Below, piece by piece: positions 18,391 to 28,337 of a stretch of DNA of 64,000 nucleotides (position 1 is the first letter of the stretch; the number at the start of each line of letters is the position of its first letter). Source of the DNA: Endozoicomonas elysicola (GTDB taxonomy: Bacteria; Pseudomonadota; Gammaproteobacteria; Pseudomonadales; Endozoicomonadaceae). Location: positions 3,756,780-3,820,779 of the forward strand of contig NZ_JOJP01000001.1 in NCBI RefSeq assembly GCF_000710775.1, read 5' to 3'. Both the position numbers and the translations under genes were made by a program. Under the pieces are notes generated by a model. That model did no database searches and had not been told where the DNA came from. It was given only the letters and a program-made list of their open reading frames with translations.

Positions 18391-19788
18391 CTAGTCAAGC
18401 GGAGCTGAGAGGCTGTCTGATCTTTCCAACTGAACCCTACTTATACCAGGCCGAAGCCGAACTAGCAGCCAATAAAGAAAAGCGGTAGCAAACATCAGAA
18501 ACACTGCTGGCATCCAGTACTCAGGTATAAATAACCCAGTCAGGAATGCTGCTGGAACTAACAGACAGGCAAATATATTAAAGCCCTGAAAGTACCAGTA
18601 AATACCATCACTTTGATAAAGAGCAGGAACATCAACACATTTAAACTGATAGAAGTACCACACCAGCATTGTGCCAGTTATGGGGGCAAACAATGTACCC
18701 AGAGTCCCCATATAATGCACATAGCCACTGATAATGTCCGGAAAACAGGAGAGCAAACCAGCAACCAGAGTCACTATAACCGTTGCTCTGAACCGGCCTA
18801 TTTTGTCGAAAGCATTACAAAGAGACAGTCCACCGGTATAAAGATTGATGACATTAATGGTCCAGTTATCCAGAAAAATAACCAGCGCCACCAGCAGTAT
18901 AATCAACACATTCGGCTGTAACTGCGTAATGGTTTCAAAAGGGTTGATATTATCCGCCCCTCCAGCAATAACTGCATAGGCCCCAAATGAAGCAGCCAAT
19001 AGTGTTCCCACCAGGGAACCGGAAATGGTTCCAATCAGCAAAGCATTTCCTGAACGCGTATACCGGGTAAAGTCCGAGGCATCGGTCACACAGGTAAATG
19101 ATGTTGAAACAATTGTGTTAAACCATAATGCCGCCAGCGGCCACGACCAGTGAAGTCCCTCCATTAACATAACTGTTTCAGGAGCTGCATCGCTGCCACC
19201 TGCATCAAGGAGAAACAGCATAAGAGTAATGAACAGAATCAGCTTTGCAGGAAATGAAAATACCGACAGCCATTTAAGATAGTGATAACCAACAATAGCT
19301 ACCACTCCCTGGAATAAAGCAAAAACCAGTGAAATTCCCCACAAAGGTATATGTAGCTGAAAGCAGTTCCTCAATATTGCTTCTATGGCCAGCGCACCAG
19401 CCGCTGTCTGAAAGGCAAACCAGTAGATGGAACACAATAGCCGTAATATAGAAGTAATCCAGCGTGCCCCCCGAATACCAAACACCGCCCGACAAAGTAC
19501 CTGCCCCGGAATTCCATAGCGAACACCCGCCTGAGAAAACAACAGAAACGGGATCATCCCGATAAGCACAGAAACAAGTTGAATGGACACGGCAGAGACA
19601 AAAGAAAGGCCTGCAGTCACCATCATCCCAGACGTGATCAGAGTGCCAGGGTTAATGAACAGGTTGCTGTATATATTGAATAAAGGCCACGCCCCACCAG
19701 TTTGCTGGCTATGGGGCACTGGCTGCAGGCCATACTGTTCACAAAGCTTGGGCTGAACGACAGAAATCGACCCAGAGGATGTTGACAT
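18391..19788 (-). CDS. NCS1-family nucleobase permease (CodB-like)
   Basis: A probable inner-membrane importer of cytosine, another nucleobase or a related compound with a cation. The 465-aa protein has about 12 hydrophobic segments and NCS1 features: the N-terminal WPLFNIYSNLFINPGTLITSG, GIPGQVLCRAVFGIRGA, DASDFTRYTRSG and FLDNWTINVINLYTGG. AAGAGA precedes the ATG. No cytosine deaminase, hydantoinase or allantoinase gene is adjacent, so the substrate cannot be inferred from context. Confidence 0.85.
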   Translation of the reverse strand: MSTSSGSISVVQPKLCEQYGLQPVPHSQQTGGAWPLFNIYSNLFINPGTLITSGMMVTAGLSFVSAVSIQLVSVLIGMIPFLLFSQAGVRYGIPGQVLCRAVFGIRGARWITSILRLLCSIYWFAFQTAAGALAIEAILRNCFQLHIPLWGISLVFALFQGVVAIVGYHYLKWLSVFSFPAKLILFITLMLFLLDAGGSDAAPETVMLMEGLHWSWPLAALWFNTIVSTSFTCVTDASDFTRYTRSGNALLIGTISGSLVGTLLAASFGAYAVIAGGADNINPFETITQLQPNVLIILLVALVIFLDNWTINVINLYTGGLSLCNAFDKIGRFRATVIVTLVAGLLSCFPDIISGYVHYMGTLGTLFAPITGTMLVWYFYQFKCVDVPALYQSDGIYWYFQGFNIFACLLVPAAFLTGLFIPEYWMPAVFLMFATAFLYWLLVRLRPGISRVQLERSDSLSAPLD

Positions 19789-20006
19789 TTTTTCTCTTCA
19801 ATGGTGCTTTAATTCATGAAGAATAGACAAACATCACTTCCAAGTGTTCAAAACAGCAACTCTCTACATAAAATAAAACTTAAAAACAGCTAATTACATC
19901 ACTAGGCATATCCTCTCAGCCTAAAACATAACGTGTGGAAAAATGCCCTATAAAATAATCAGGAACTATCCCTACACTGAAATTATCTATAGAACAACAA
20001 AACAGA

Positions 20007-20951
20007 ATGGGGTGCTCTGGTTTCATGGATGCGGTTCAACCAGTTAATCTTGATGATGGCTGTTCTTCCCAAGAAAATATTGAGCCTCCATTAATTCAAG
20101 CAAAAAATTCTCATGGTCAGACAGTATCTGTAGCCAACAGCATTCTCCCTGTATTGAGTAAAAACCCTCATAAGGGTGCACATAGTCATAGTGTACCTAC
20201 CCAAACCCTTTCAGAAAGAGATCCAAGAGTACTTTCTGATCATAAACCACTGGATTTAATTTGCTGGCTATATCCCCTTCCAAAAGGTAATGATGGCAAT
20301 TCTGAAAAAATAAAAATTGCTACAAAACTTGCTGAGGAGTTCTCTGAACTTGCTCTTGATGCCTTGGGAACGCTTCCGGAGGATGAACAAAGTAAGGTGC
20401 TAAAATCCATGACCTTGGAGCTGTCATCAGAACTGAACAATGAGCAAGTTATAACTGATCAAAAACGACAGGCAAGTTACACCGATACTAATCTTCATCC
20501 TTACGAAATGGCCGTGGTTAATTTTGAGACTGAGCTGAAGCAACTAAAGGCATCCATAAATAGATTAAATGAATGGTTTATTGGATACGAGTCTCTTAAC
20601 AGCACTCTCCGAAAAAAACGGCTACAGCAGTCTATTTTAATGGTTTTTAGCACTGTCATGATAACTCCAGGGCGCAACATTTTTACTGATTATACAGAAC
20701 TGCTTGGAGCCAGAGCCTACGAAGACTTTAAAATTGTTCACATTTCCCAGTCCAAAAAAAAACGTCTTGAATTAAGGCTTCATGACATCCGCTCAGGATT
20801 TTCAAGGTATGCAACTCAAAATATTAACAACATAAGTTGGGACATGTTATCTTCATGTCTGTTTCTGCATTATCACCGTGTAGGTGACAGCCAAACTGCT
20901 ATTAATTTTTTACAGAAAACTTCAACGCAAGCCTGTGACTACGCTCCCTAG
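20007..20951 (+). CDS. N-terminal part of a helical-repeat protein split by an in-frame TAG
   Basis: The family is unrecognised. The 314 codons encode a polar disordered start (about 1-70) followed by a helical region. The TAG at 20949-20951 is in the same frame as the following 662-codon gene, and only three sense codons (FKA) lie between this stop and its ATG. The joined reading (DYAP-stop-FKAMIALGFIEG) looks continuous, so the ancestral gene was probably about 980 codons long. Either the gene is a recent pseudogene, or the stop is a sequencing error or is read through. It is AT-rich compared with gdhB downstream. Confidence 0.65.
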   Translation: MGCSGFMDAVQPVNLDDGCSSQENIEPPLIQAKNSHGQTVSVANSILPVLSKNPHKGAHSHSVPTQTLSERDPRVLSDHKPLDLICWLYPLPKGNDGNSEKIKIATKLAEEFSELALDALGTLPEDEQSKVLKSMTLELSSELNNEQVITDQKRQASYTDTNLHPYEMAVVNFETELKQLKASINRLNEWFIGYESLNSTLRKKRLQQSILMVFSTVMITPGRNIFTDYTELLGARAYEDFKIVHISQSKKKRLELRLHDIRSGFSRYATQNINNISWDMLSSCLFLHYHRVGDSQTAINFLQKTSTQACDYAP

Positions 20952-20960
20952 TTTAAAGCT

Positions 20961-22949
20961 ATGATCGCACTTGGCTTCATAGAAGGGCAATATAAGCAGC
21001 ACATTGACCCCTATCAGGGGTATATTACTATCAAGCAAGCATCGTCATATGCCAGAAAGCTAAAATGTAACAACCAAACGGGACTAATCCCTTGTTTAGG
21101 TTCAGGCAATGCAATAGATTTAAAAGATTACTGGAAAGCCCTTTCCCCTGTACTGGAACCTCTGACAGATATCAATGCGGCTCTTGAAAAGTCTTCAAAG
21201 GTTGTAAAAGCGCTTTATGAATGTGAAGAGTATACCATCAATGATGAAGATGCATTTTTGGCAGGATTTCAATTTCTGGTATGTGTGACTGCTTCATCAC
21301 CATACTATCAGGAACTTAAGTCTGTGCTGAGAGATGCTATTGATCGTAATGATATGGATAGTTTCTCTGTAGACGTGTACGTAAAAAAACTGTATCCGAA
21401 TTATCAAAAGCTTAATGAGGGTTACAATGAAGAAACATTCACAATCTACTTTAAAGCACTAGCCTTTGTAACCTGCCAGCCCCTTGGTTTCATCAGAACG
21501 TATCTGTATTTTCTTGATTTCCTTGATCAAGCCGCCAGAGGTCACGAAAAGTCACATGTTTCGAGAAACAGAGCCTTATTGAAACAACATCTATCAACCT
21601 TACCGGATGATAGCAGCCTCTTTGCAATTCATACTCAACATATACCACCCTGGCTTTATGAGTCTGCGCCCACAGCGCTCTGGTTTACCAGCAGTCTATG
21701 TTATCAGTTTGGGTTTAATACCCATAAAAATGAAATGGCTGCCAAAGTATATGCTGAAACATGTATGAGTATTGAACCTGAAAAAGGTGCCATTCTCATG
21801 GCATTGATATTAATGGATCAGGGTAAGCCGTATCAGGCACTGGAGTATTTAGACAAGGCAGAAAAAACCACAGCCGAGATGCACTTACTGAGTGCTGACA
21901 TTAGAAGAAATCTTTTAATGGAAATAAAGTCTTCATCAAGAAAGGGGAAGTCTGATGTGCAAGAGAAGGAAGAGGATGGTCAGCAGCAGATATTAGACCA
22001 TTATCTAAAAGCGGGTGAGTCAGGGCTGGCTATTGGCTATCAACGAGCGGCAGAATGGTTATTAGAAACTCATCAAAAAAGAATTACACAATCTGATGTA
22101 TGGCGCCAAACGGCTGATTATTATTCTCATGCTGCAGGCCTAACAGCTAGCTGTGATCAACTCTTGCAACATCGAACAATCATGTCTGAGTTGTGTAAGG
22201 CAGAATTAAAACTATGCGGAGTGCCTGAGATACCTAAAGAAGAAAACTCACAAACTCCTCAACCAAAGGTGGAAAGTCAGGTTGAATTCGAATCCTGTTT
22301 GGATCAGTTTATTAATTCGAAGCTGGCTACACAGATGGAAGAATTACCCGCCCCCTCAACATCTTTAGCTTCATCAAAAAAGACCATCAAACCCAAGAAA
22401 ATCCCTAACCCAAAAAACTCTTTAACTTTTTGGACCAAGGTTCGGGACGTCAATTCAAAGATGAATCCACAATCAGACTGTGAAGATATGATTTTTTCCG
22501 CATATCAGGAGCTTAAAGATTTTAAAATTAACAAAAGATTGGATAAATGGGTTAAAGCAATGGTGTTTCAGAATAAAGCATGGAGCTGTAAAAAACGAAT
22601 TGAGCACCTTCTTTACTCATTCCCTGAAACTGACTACAAAAGGCCAAGACCTCTATTACTGCAAGACTCACTTACCCGAGTAGAGCTCCTCAACGAAGGC
22701 TTTCAGTATGTTGGAAGAGGACTACAGACCTTGGGCATTTGCATACCACCGGAAAGTATAGCCAGCTCGAAAGTGAACTTATCTAAACTAACGACAATGG
22801 AGCTTCGACAGTTTGCATCTCTAGTTGATACATTAGCCCACTTATACAGTCATTGCGGAGAGTTCAGCAAGTCTAAACAGCTGAGATCACAATATCGAAA
22901 CCTGTATACAATGTCACATGAACTTCGGAACACCAGATTAATAAGCTAA
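20961..22949 (+). CDS. C-terminal part of the split helical-repeat protein (TPR/Sel1-like)
   Basis: These 662 codons continue the frame of the preceding ORF. Residues about 250-370 have TPR/Sel1-like helical pairs (for example AAKVYAETCMSIEPEKGAIL and GKPYQALEYLDKAEK), a fold used for protein contacts. Residues about 450-490 form a Lys/Pro-rich linker, then another helical block follows. The ATG at 20961 has no clear ribosome-binding site, which favours it being an internal Met of the longer gene. Function unknown; effector-like by size, composition and lack of close families. Confidence 0.65.
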   Translation: MIALGFIEGQYKQHIDPYQGYITIKQASSYARKLKCNNQTGLIPCLGSGNAIDLKDYWKALSPVLEPLTDINAALEKSSKVVKALYECEEYTINDEDAFLAGFQFLVCVTASSPYYQELKSVLRDAIDRNDMDSFSVDVYVKKLYPNYQKLNEGYNEETFTIYFKALAFVTCQPLGFIRTYLYFLDFLDQAARGHEKSHVSRNRALLKQHLSTLPDDSSLFAIHTQHIPPWLYESAPTALWFTSSLCYQFGFNTHKNEMAAKVYAETCMSIEPEKGAILMALILMDQGKPYQALEYLDKAEKTTAEMHLLSADIRRNLLMEIKSSSRKGKSDVQEKEEDGQQQILDHYLKAGESGLAIGYQRAAEWLLETHQKRITQSDVWRQTADYYSHAAGLTASCDQLLQHRTIMSELCKAELKLCGVPEIPKEENSQTPQPKVESQVEFESCLDQFINSKLATQMEELPAPSTSLASSKKTIKPKKIPNPKNSLTFWTKVRDVNSKMNPQSDCEDMIFSAYQELKDFKINKRLDKWVKAMVFQNKAWSCKKRIEHLLYSFPETDYKRPRPLLLQDSLTRVELLNEGFQYVGRGLQTLGICIPPESIASSKVNLSKLTTMELRQFASLVDTLAHLYSHCGEFSKSKQLRSQYRNLYTMSHELRNTRLIS

Positions 22950-23035
22950 GAAGGCTTTAGGTTCTATTGAAACACAAGATTGACGTACTCAATTGAGGCC
23001 CAAATATTGCGCATGGTCAGGAGCATTCGATTGAG

Positions 23036-23160
23036 CTAACCCTGAGTAAGTTCTATCAACCTGGTGGCTGCAAAATAGAAAATATCACCCCATTCTTTCC
23101 TGCCATTGATGGTGGCTATCTCTCGTTTTCCTAATGTAGGAATACTCAAGTATTCCCATG
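23036..23160 (-). pseudogene. Possible gene remnant overlapping the gdhB end
   Basis: On the reverse strand, in a frame different from gdhB, an open stretch reads coding-like (TLGKREIATINGRKEWGDIF, then YFAATRLIELTQG, stop at 23036). After the stop the same frame continues with NIWASIEYVNLVFQ to a second stop near 22976. This looks like the tail of a degraded gene, perhaps transposase-derived, but no start or family is visible. Confidence 0.25.
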
Positions 23161-26100
23161 TAGGCTAACCTGAGCCAGATCCATCAACTCACGATTGGCA
23201 ACCGAAAACATGGCCAGATCTGCCTGGGGGGCGCTGCGAATATCTGCCAGCATGTTCTGCCAGCGGGAAATCAGTGCATGATTCTTCACAATCCATTCAT
23301 CAATGGTCTGCTCGATAGGAACCCCATCCTGAGCCAGGCCAATCAGACCTTTCGACAGTTTGCGCTGCTGCCAGTTAAGCTCATCCCTCGCGCTGTCACG
23401 GGCCAGTGACTGCCAGTGGTTCGTTACTTCCAGCTGGGAAAGAGCACTACCATACCAATTCAATTCCAGCCGTGCACCTACAGCAAAGAAGGTTCTGATC
23501 GCTACCTCTAGAGGTACACCGGTTTCATCTGCTGCGCGAATCACCGGCAATGCACTGAGCAAATAACGCTGCCCTGCAACAATCAGTGCCAACTCCTGCG
23601 GAACCCCCTCCGCAACCATGGACTCTACAGCCTTGTTTAACTCAGCTCTTTCTTCTTCACTGAGGGACTCAGCAAAGCAATCCAGAAATTGCCGTACTCT
23701 TGGGCCATAATGTTCGACACACTCAGCAGGAGCCAGATCCTGACGCTTCAGGCGGATAAACCAGCGGGTCGTACGTCTCACCAGTTTGATTAATGAACCC
23801 ATCATTTTATACTGCAGAGCACTGGAAATCTGATGATCCAGCTGCTCAATCATCATCCAGTAACGGGAAACATCAAAAACATCACGACTGGCGCTGAACG
23901 CTCGAGCAATCTCGGGAGATGAGGCTCCGGTGGTCATTTGCAGTCGATGAACAAAAGTGATCCCCATCATATCAATCAAATGGTTGGCAATCTGGGTAGA
24001 GATTATCTCTTTACGCAGACGGTGCCGTTTAATCTCGTCCGGGAAATTTTCTACCAGAATCTGAGGGAATGCACTGTAGAGTTCCTGTGCAAGATAGTCA
24101 TCATCAATCACCGTTGAGTTAAGTAGAGCCTCTTTAAGGTCAGCTTTACTGTATGAGACCAGCAGGGATAACTCTGGTCTGGTCAAACCTTGCCCACTAC
24201 CTGACCGGTCAGCGATTGCTTCATTATCAGGCAGAAACTCAATGGTACGATCCAGCTTGCCCTGCCGCTCAAGGTGCTCCATAAAACGACGATACTCGCC
24301 CATTCTTGAAACAACATCCGATTCAACGACCGAAATTGCCTGGGTTTGGCGATAGTTGTTGGTCAAGACCAAACTGGATACTTCGTCCGTCATACTTTCG
24401 AGCAACTGGTTCCGCTGCTTAACCGTCATATCCCCACTGGCCACAATATCATTCAGCAGAATTTTGATATTGACCTCATGATCAGAACAATCAACGCCAC
24501 CGGAATTATCGATAAAGTCGGTATTCAGCCCCCCTCCCTGCAGCGCATACTCCATACGCCCAAGCTGGCTAAGCCCAAGGTTGCCACCTTCACCAACCAC
24601 ACTGGCCTGCACTTCACAGCCATTAATTCTCAGCGGATCATTGGCCTTATCACCGACATCATTGTGGGTTTCGTTCATCGACTTAATGTAGGTTCCAATA
24701 CCGCCATTCCATAAGAGATCAACCGGGGCTCGGAGCATACTGCGAATCAACTCATTCGGCGGTAGATGGTTGGCCGTGATGCCAAAACGTTGCTGCATGG
24801 CAGGGCTTATGGCAATTGACTTTGCCTGTCGTGAAAAGATTCCCCCACCTTCAGAGATCAGACTCGTGTCATAATCAGTCCAACTGGAACGAGGCAGCTC
24901 AAACAGTCGCCTCCTCTCTGCAAAGCTCTGATAGACATCCGGGTTGGGATCCACAAAAATATGCTGGTGATTAAAGGCTCCCACCAAAGCAATGGTCTCA
25001 GAGCACAACATCCCATTACCGAAAACATCACCGGACATATCGCCGATACCAACCGCAGAGATCACATCCTGCTGGACATGGATTCCTTTTTCCCGAAAAT
25101 GTCTCTGCACCGAAACCCAGGCGCCTTTGGCAGTAATCCCCATCTTCTTATGGTCATAACCAACACTGCCACCAGAAGCAAAGGCATCTCCCAGCCAGAA
25201 GTTGTATTCTGCGGCAATACCATTAGCTATATCTGAAAACGTTGCTGTCCCTTTATCAGCGGCCACCACCAGATAACTGTCACTTTCGTCATAAATCACC
25301 ACATCTTCCGGATGGACCACATTCCCTTCCACCAGGTTGTCAGTGATATCAAGCAGCCCCCGGATAAAGGTCTTATAACACCGAACACCTTCTGCCATGA
25401 TCTCTTCCCGACTACCATCCAGCGGCAACTGTTTTGGCACAAACCCACCTTTTGCCCCAACAGGAACAATCAATGCATTCTTTACCTGCTGCGCTTTAAC
25501 AAGGCCCAGAACTTCAGTCCTGAAATCTTCGACCCGATCAGACCACCTCAACCCCCCTCGAGCGACCTTCCCACCTCTCAGATGGACACCTTCAACAATC
25601 GGTGAATAGACAAAAATCTCATAAAGTGGAACAGGCTTGGGAATATCCGGTATCTCTCTGGCTGCCATTTTGAGCGAGATATAGGATTTGGTATTGCCTG
25701 TTTCATCCTGCTGATAGAAATTGGTTCTCTGAGTCGCTTTGATAACATTCTGATACCAACGTATTAGCTTGTCTTCACTCAGAACGGCAACCTGATCAAG
25801 CGCCTGTAGAATCTTCTGCTGAATCTGTTGCTGATGAGCCAGGCGCTGGGTTTGTGACAGCTCCAGCTGCGGATTAAACCGGACTTCAAACAGCTCAACC
25901 AGTAACCGGGCGATATCAATATTGTTGCACAGTGTTTCCGCAATATAGGACTGACTGAAGCCAACTCGCACCTGCTTCAGATAACGGGAGTACGCCCTGA
26001 GCATAGCGACCTGTCGCCAGCTTAGACCTGCAGATAACACCAGTCGGTTAAACCGGTCATTTTCCGCCTCCCCAAACCAGATTTTTTCAAATGCTTCCTG

Positions 26101-27999
26101 AAAGACTGGCCCGACTTTCTGCAAGTCAATATTGATTCGAGAATCAAAGCTTAATTGAAAGTCATGAATCCAGATCGTCTCACCGGAGCTGTTACGAATC
26201 AGGTAGGGGTATTCGCCCAACACACGCAAACCAAGATTTTCAATAATAGGAATCTGGTCAGCTAACGGCAGAGGCTCAATAAAATGGTACAGTTTCAGGT
26301 GCACCTGTCCGGCTTCATCATTCAGTGACTGATAGAACCCCATGGACAGTGGTCGATGGGCGCTCATTCTTTCGAAATGACGAATATCCGTTACTGCAGA
26401 CTGGGGCTTGAAGGCCTCCTTATAGGCTGCACTGAATCCCTCGGTAAACCTGGACAGCAGCTTGTTACCCCGCACCTCCCCAAATGCCTCCAGCACGGCT
26501 TCTCTGAGATCATCACTCCACGAAGATGCCGCCAGAATAATTTCACGGGTAATCACATCCAGGTTGTAATCAATTCGTCCTTTCAACTTGAAAACAAAAT
26601 GCACTCTGGCCAGGATCGACTCAGAAAAATACGTGGTAAACTCACTGTCTTCTGCTTCAAGACGGTGACAGAGAATTTTTTCTATTCTCTGACGAAAATC
26701 TGTACTGTAGATATCTCTTGGGACAAAGATCAGCGCTGAGCAAAACGGACCATAGGGGTCCTGCCGAATAAAGACTTTAATCTGCTTCCGCTCCTGCATG
26801 CGCAGAATTGACATCGCTGTTTGGAACAACTCATCCTGAGTCGTCTGGAACAGCTCATCCCTTGGAAAAATCTCCAAAATCTGTACAAGATCTTTCCCAT
26901 GATGGCTTTTAGGATCGAGGCCTGACCGTTGAATAATCGCCGAGACCTTATTACGAATATAGGGAATCGCATAGGGTGTTTTACGATAAACAGGAGAGGT
27001 GTACAGACCAACAATACGCGCTTCACCAACTATCCTGCCCTGCTCATCAAAGCGTCGTATGGTAATAAAGTCAGGATAAGCTGGACGATGGACACTGGAG
27101 CGGACTGATGCCTTGGAGAAAGAGAGCCTTTCTGTCAGTTCGAACAGGTCATGTTCAATAAATGGTTCCAGTGCCAGCTGCCCTGGCCCATCGTCATTGG
27201 CGGGCCTCAGCAGCCCTAACAGAGATTCAGATGGGCGTATCAGCCGTCGATCGCCCTCATGTTCAGTGACGATTAGCTCTTCATAACCAAGAAAGGTGAA
27301 GTTGTCATCCAGTAACCATTCCAGAAACTCCTGTACTTCATCCTCTTCTTTCAACAAAGCACCTGGCAGGGTATTCAAATGCCCAATCACGGCCGCCAGC
27401 CGTTTGACCCGCCCGGTCATTTCATCAAAATCATCCACTACACGACTGACATCACCCAGAACTGCATTCAGCTGGTCCATCAATTGATCCAGCTCGCCCT
27501 GATCCTCACAACGATCTATCTCAAGGTAAACAAAAGATTCCCGACTGATGAACTCACCTTCGACCTGTTCATCAGAAAAAAGTAATGTCATATCCTCCGA
27601 GCGGCGGGAATAAAGCACTCCGTTACGCAGTAAATGAATAGTGGAGCCATACTCATTCAGTTTCATCCTGACTGAGTCAACCACAAAAGGCATATCCCGA
27701 TGGAGAATACGGATGACCGTATGGGTAGAGTGCCAACCATGCATATTATATTCAGGATTGATCACCTCAATGCGTGGCTGATCCGGATTATGATACTGAA
27801 TAAATTTCCAGAATGACTGGGTCGCTCCCAGGAAATCCTGCCAGTTACCAGACACCAGATCCTCTCTGGTATCCAGGGAGTAATACCGGTAGACAAACTC
27901 ACGAAAACCATCCATTTGCTCTACCGGAATATGGGCAGCCAAGTCATCAATCAGTTTATCCAGTGTCTCTTCACGTTCCTGGCTATTTAACTGGCCCAT
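23146..27999 (-). CDS. gdhB: NAD-specific glutamate dehydrogenase, large (180-kDa) type
   Basis: Catabolic oxidation of glutamate to 2-oxoglutarate and ammonia with NAD+. The ~1617-aa protein matches the Pseudomonas GdhB/L-GDH type (about 1620 aa): long N-terminal ACT-like regulatory part, catalytic core at about 810-1150 with GGKVARGGLRWSDR, VPVGAKGGFVPK, ADKGTATFSDIAN and GVDCSDHEVNIKIL, and a helical C-terminus ending ANRELMDLAQ. ATG 27999 has GGAG nine bases upstream; the frame also allows TTG 28014. In pseudomonads this enzyme is induced by arginine; no such regulator is adjacent here. A GGAATACT hairpin overlaps the stop. Confidence 0.95.
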   Translation of the reverse strand: MGQLNSQEREETLDKLIDDLAAHIPVEQMDGFREFVYRYYSLDTREDLVSGNWQDFLGATQSFWKFIQYHNPDQPRIEVINPEYNMHGWHSTHTVIRILHRDMPFVVDSVRMKLNEYGSTIHLLRNGVLYSRRSEDMTLLFSDEQVEGEFISRESFVYLEIDRCEDQGELDQLMDQLNAVLGDVSRVVDDFDEMTGRVKRLAAVIGHLNTLPGALLKEEDEVQEFLEWLLDDNFTFLGYEELIVTEHEGDRRLIRPSESLLGLLRPANDDGPGQLALEPFIEHDLFELTERLSFSKASVRSSVHRPAYPDFITIRRFDEQGRIVGEARIVGLYTSPVYRKTPYAIPYIRNKVSAIIQRSGLDPKSHHGKDLVQILEIFPRDELFQTTQDELFQTAMSILRMQERKQIKVFIRQDPYGPFCSALIFVPRDIYSTDFRQRIEKILCHRLEAEDSEFTTYFSESILARVHFVFKLKGRIDYNLDVITREIILAASSWSDDLREAVLEAFGEVRGNKLLSRFTEGFSAAYKEAFKPQSAVTDIRHFERMSAHRPLSMGFYQSLNDEAGQVHLKLYHFIEPLPLADQIPIIENLGLRVLGEYPYLIRNSSGETIWIHDFQLSFDSRINIDLQKVGPVFQEAFEKIWFGEAENDRFNRLVLSAGLSWRQVAMLRAYSRYLKQVRVGFSQSYIAETLCNNIDIARLLVELFEVRFNPQLELSQTQRLAHQQQIQQKILQALDQVAVLSEDKLIRWYQNVIKATQRTNFYQQDETGNTKSYISLKMAAREIPDIPKPVPLYEIFVYSPIVEGVHLRGGKVARGGLRWSDRVEDFRTEVLGLVKAQQVKNALIVPVGAKGGFVPKQLPLDGSREEIMAEGVRCYKTFIRGLLDITDNLVEGNVVHPEDVVIYDESDSYLVVAADKGTATFSDIANGIAAEYNFWLGDAFASGGSVGYDHKKMGITAKGAWVSVQRHFREKGIHVQQDVISAVGIGDMSGDVFGNGMLCSETIALVGAFNHQHIFVDPNPDVYQSFAERRRLFELPRSSWTDYDTSLISEGGGIFSRQAKSIAISPAMQQRFGITANHLPPNELIRSMLRAPVDLLWNGGIGTYIKSMNETHNDVGDKANDPLRINGCEVQASVVGEGGNLGLSQLGRMEYALQGGGLNTDFIDNSGGVDCSDHEVNIKILLNDIVASGDMTVKQRNQLLESMTDEVSSLVLTNNYRQTQAISVVESDVVSRMGEYRRFMEHLERQGKLDRTIEFLPDNEAIADRSGSGQGLTRPELSLLVSYSKADLKEALLNSTVIDDDYLAQELYSAFPQILVENFPDEIKRHRLRKEIISTQIANHLIDMMGITFVHRLQMTTGASSPEIARAFSASRDVFDVSRYWMMIEQLDHQISSALQYKMMGSLIKLVRRTTRWFIRLKRQDLAPAECVEHYGPRVRQFLDCFAESLSEEERAELNKAVESMVAEGVPQELALIVAGQRYLLSALPVIRAADETGVPLEVAIRTFFAVGARLELNWYGSALSQLEVTNHWQSLARDSARDELNWQQRKLSKGLIGLAQDGVPIEQTIDEWIVKNHALISRWQNMLADIRSAPQADLAMFSVANRELMDLAQVSLHGNT

Positions 28000-28337
28000 C
28001 CCTGCCGTCTCCAATGTGCATACATATTCGTTGTAAGTGAAATCCTTGTACTAGACCATCGGCCTTGGCGAACCTATATTGAAGGGCGCTGTCAAAAATA
28101 AGACTTATAACCGTAAAGCATTCGCCAAGACCCAATGATAGGGCTTATAAATAGTCCAAATGACTTGTAGAATTTCCAAACTGTAATGGGGTGTGTCTAG
28201 GAGCTTGTCGGACTTATCACAGACTTACTGCGAAAAAGCCGACAATCTCCTAGTGCTTTCAGATAACTCTGGAGTATTTCAAACCCTTTCATGTACTCCT
28301 TTTGAAAGACACAGACAGATTTCCGGGTTGAAATAGC
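28000..28337. other. Divergent promoter region of gdhB and the moxR operon
   Basis: This 338-bp gap must contain both promoters. It carries the short inverted-repeat element at 28197-28253 and no convincing gene. A reverse-strand open frame at 28197-28415 overlaps moxR and is treated as a shadow. Confidence 0.5.
28197..28253. repeat. 57-bp element with 15-bp inverted ends
   Basis: CTAGGAGCTTGTCGG and CCGACAATCTCCTAG are inverted with one mismatch around a 27-base centre. It lies 85 bp before moxR. It may be a small palindromic repeat, a transposon-end relic or a regulatory hairpin. Confidence 0.45.

Noticed and set aside
24346-27029. Several ORFs of about 100-130 codons in and opposite gdhB
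   Set aside because: They lie wholly within the conserved gdhB coding sequence in other frames and lack ribosome-binding sites and domains.
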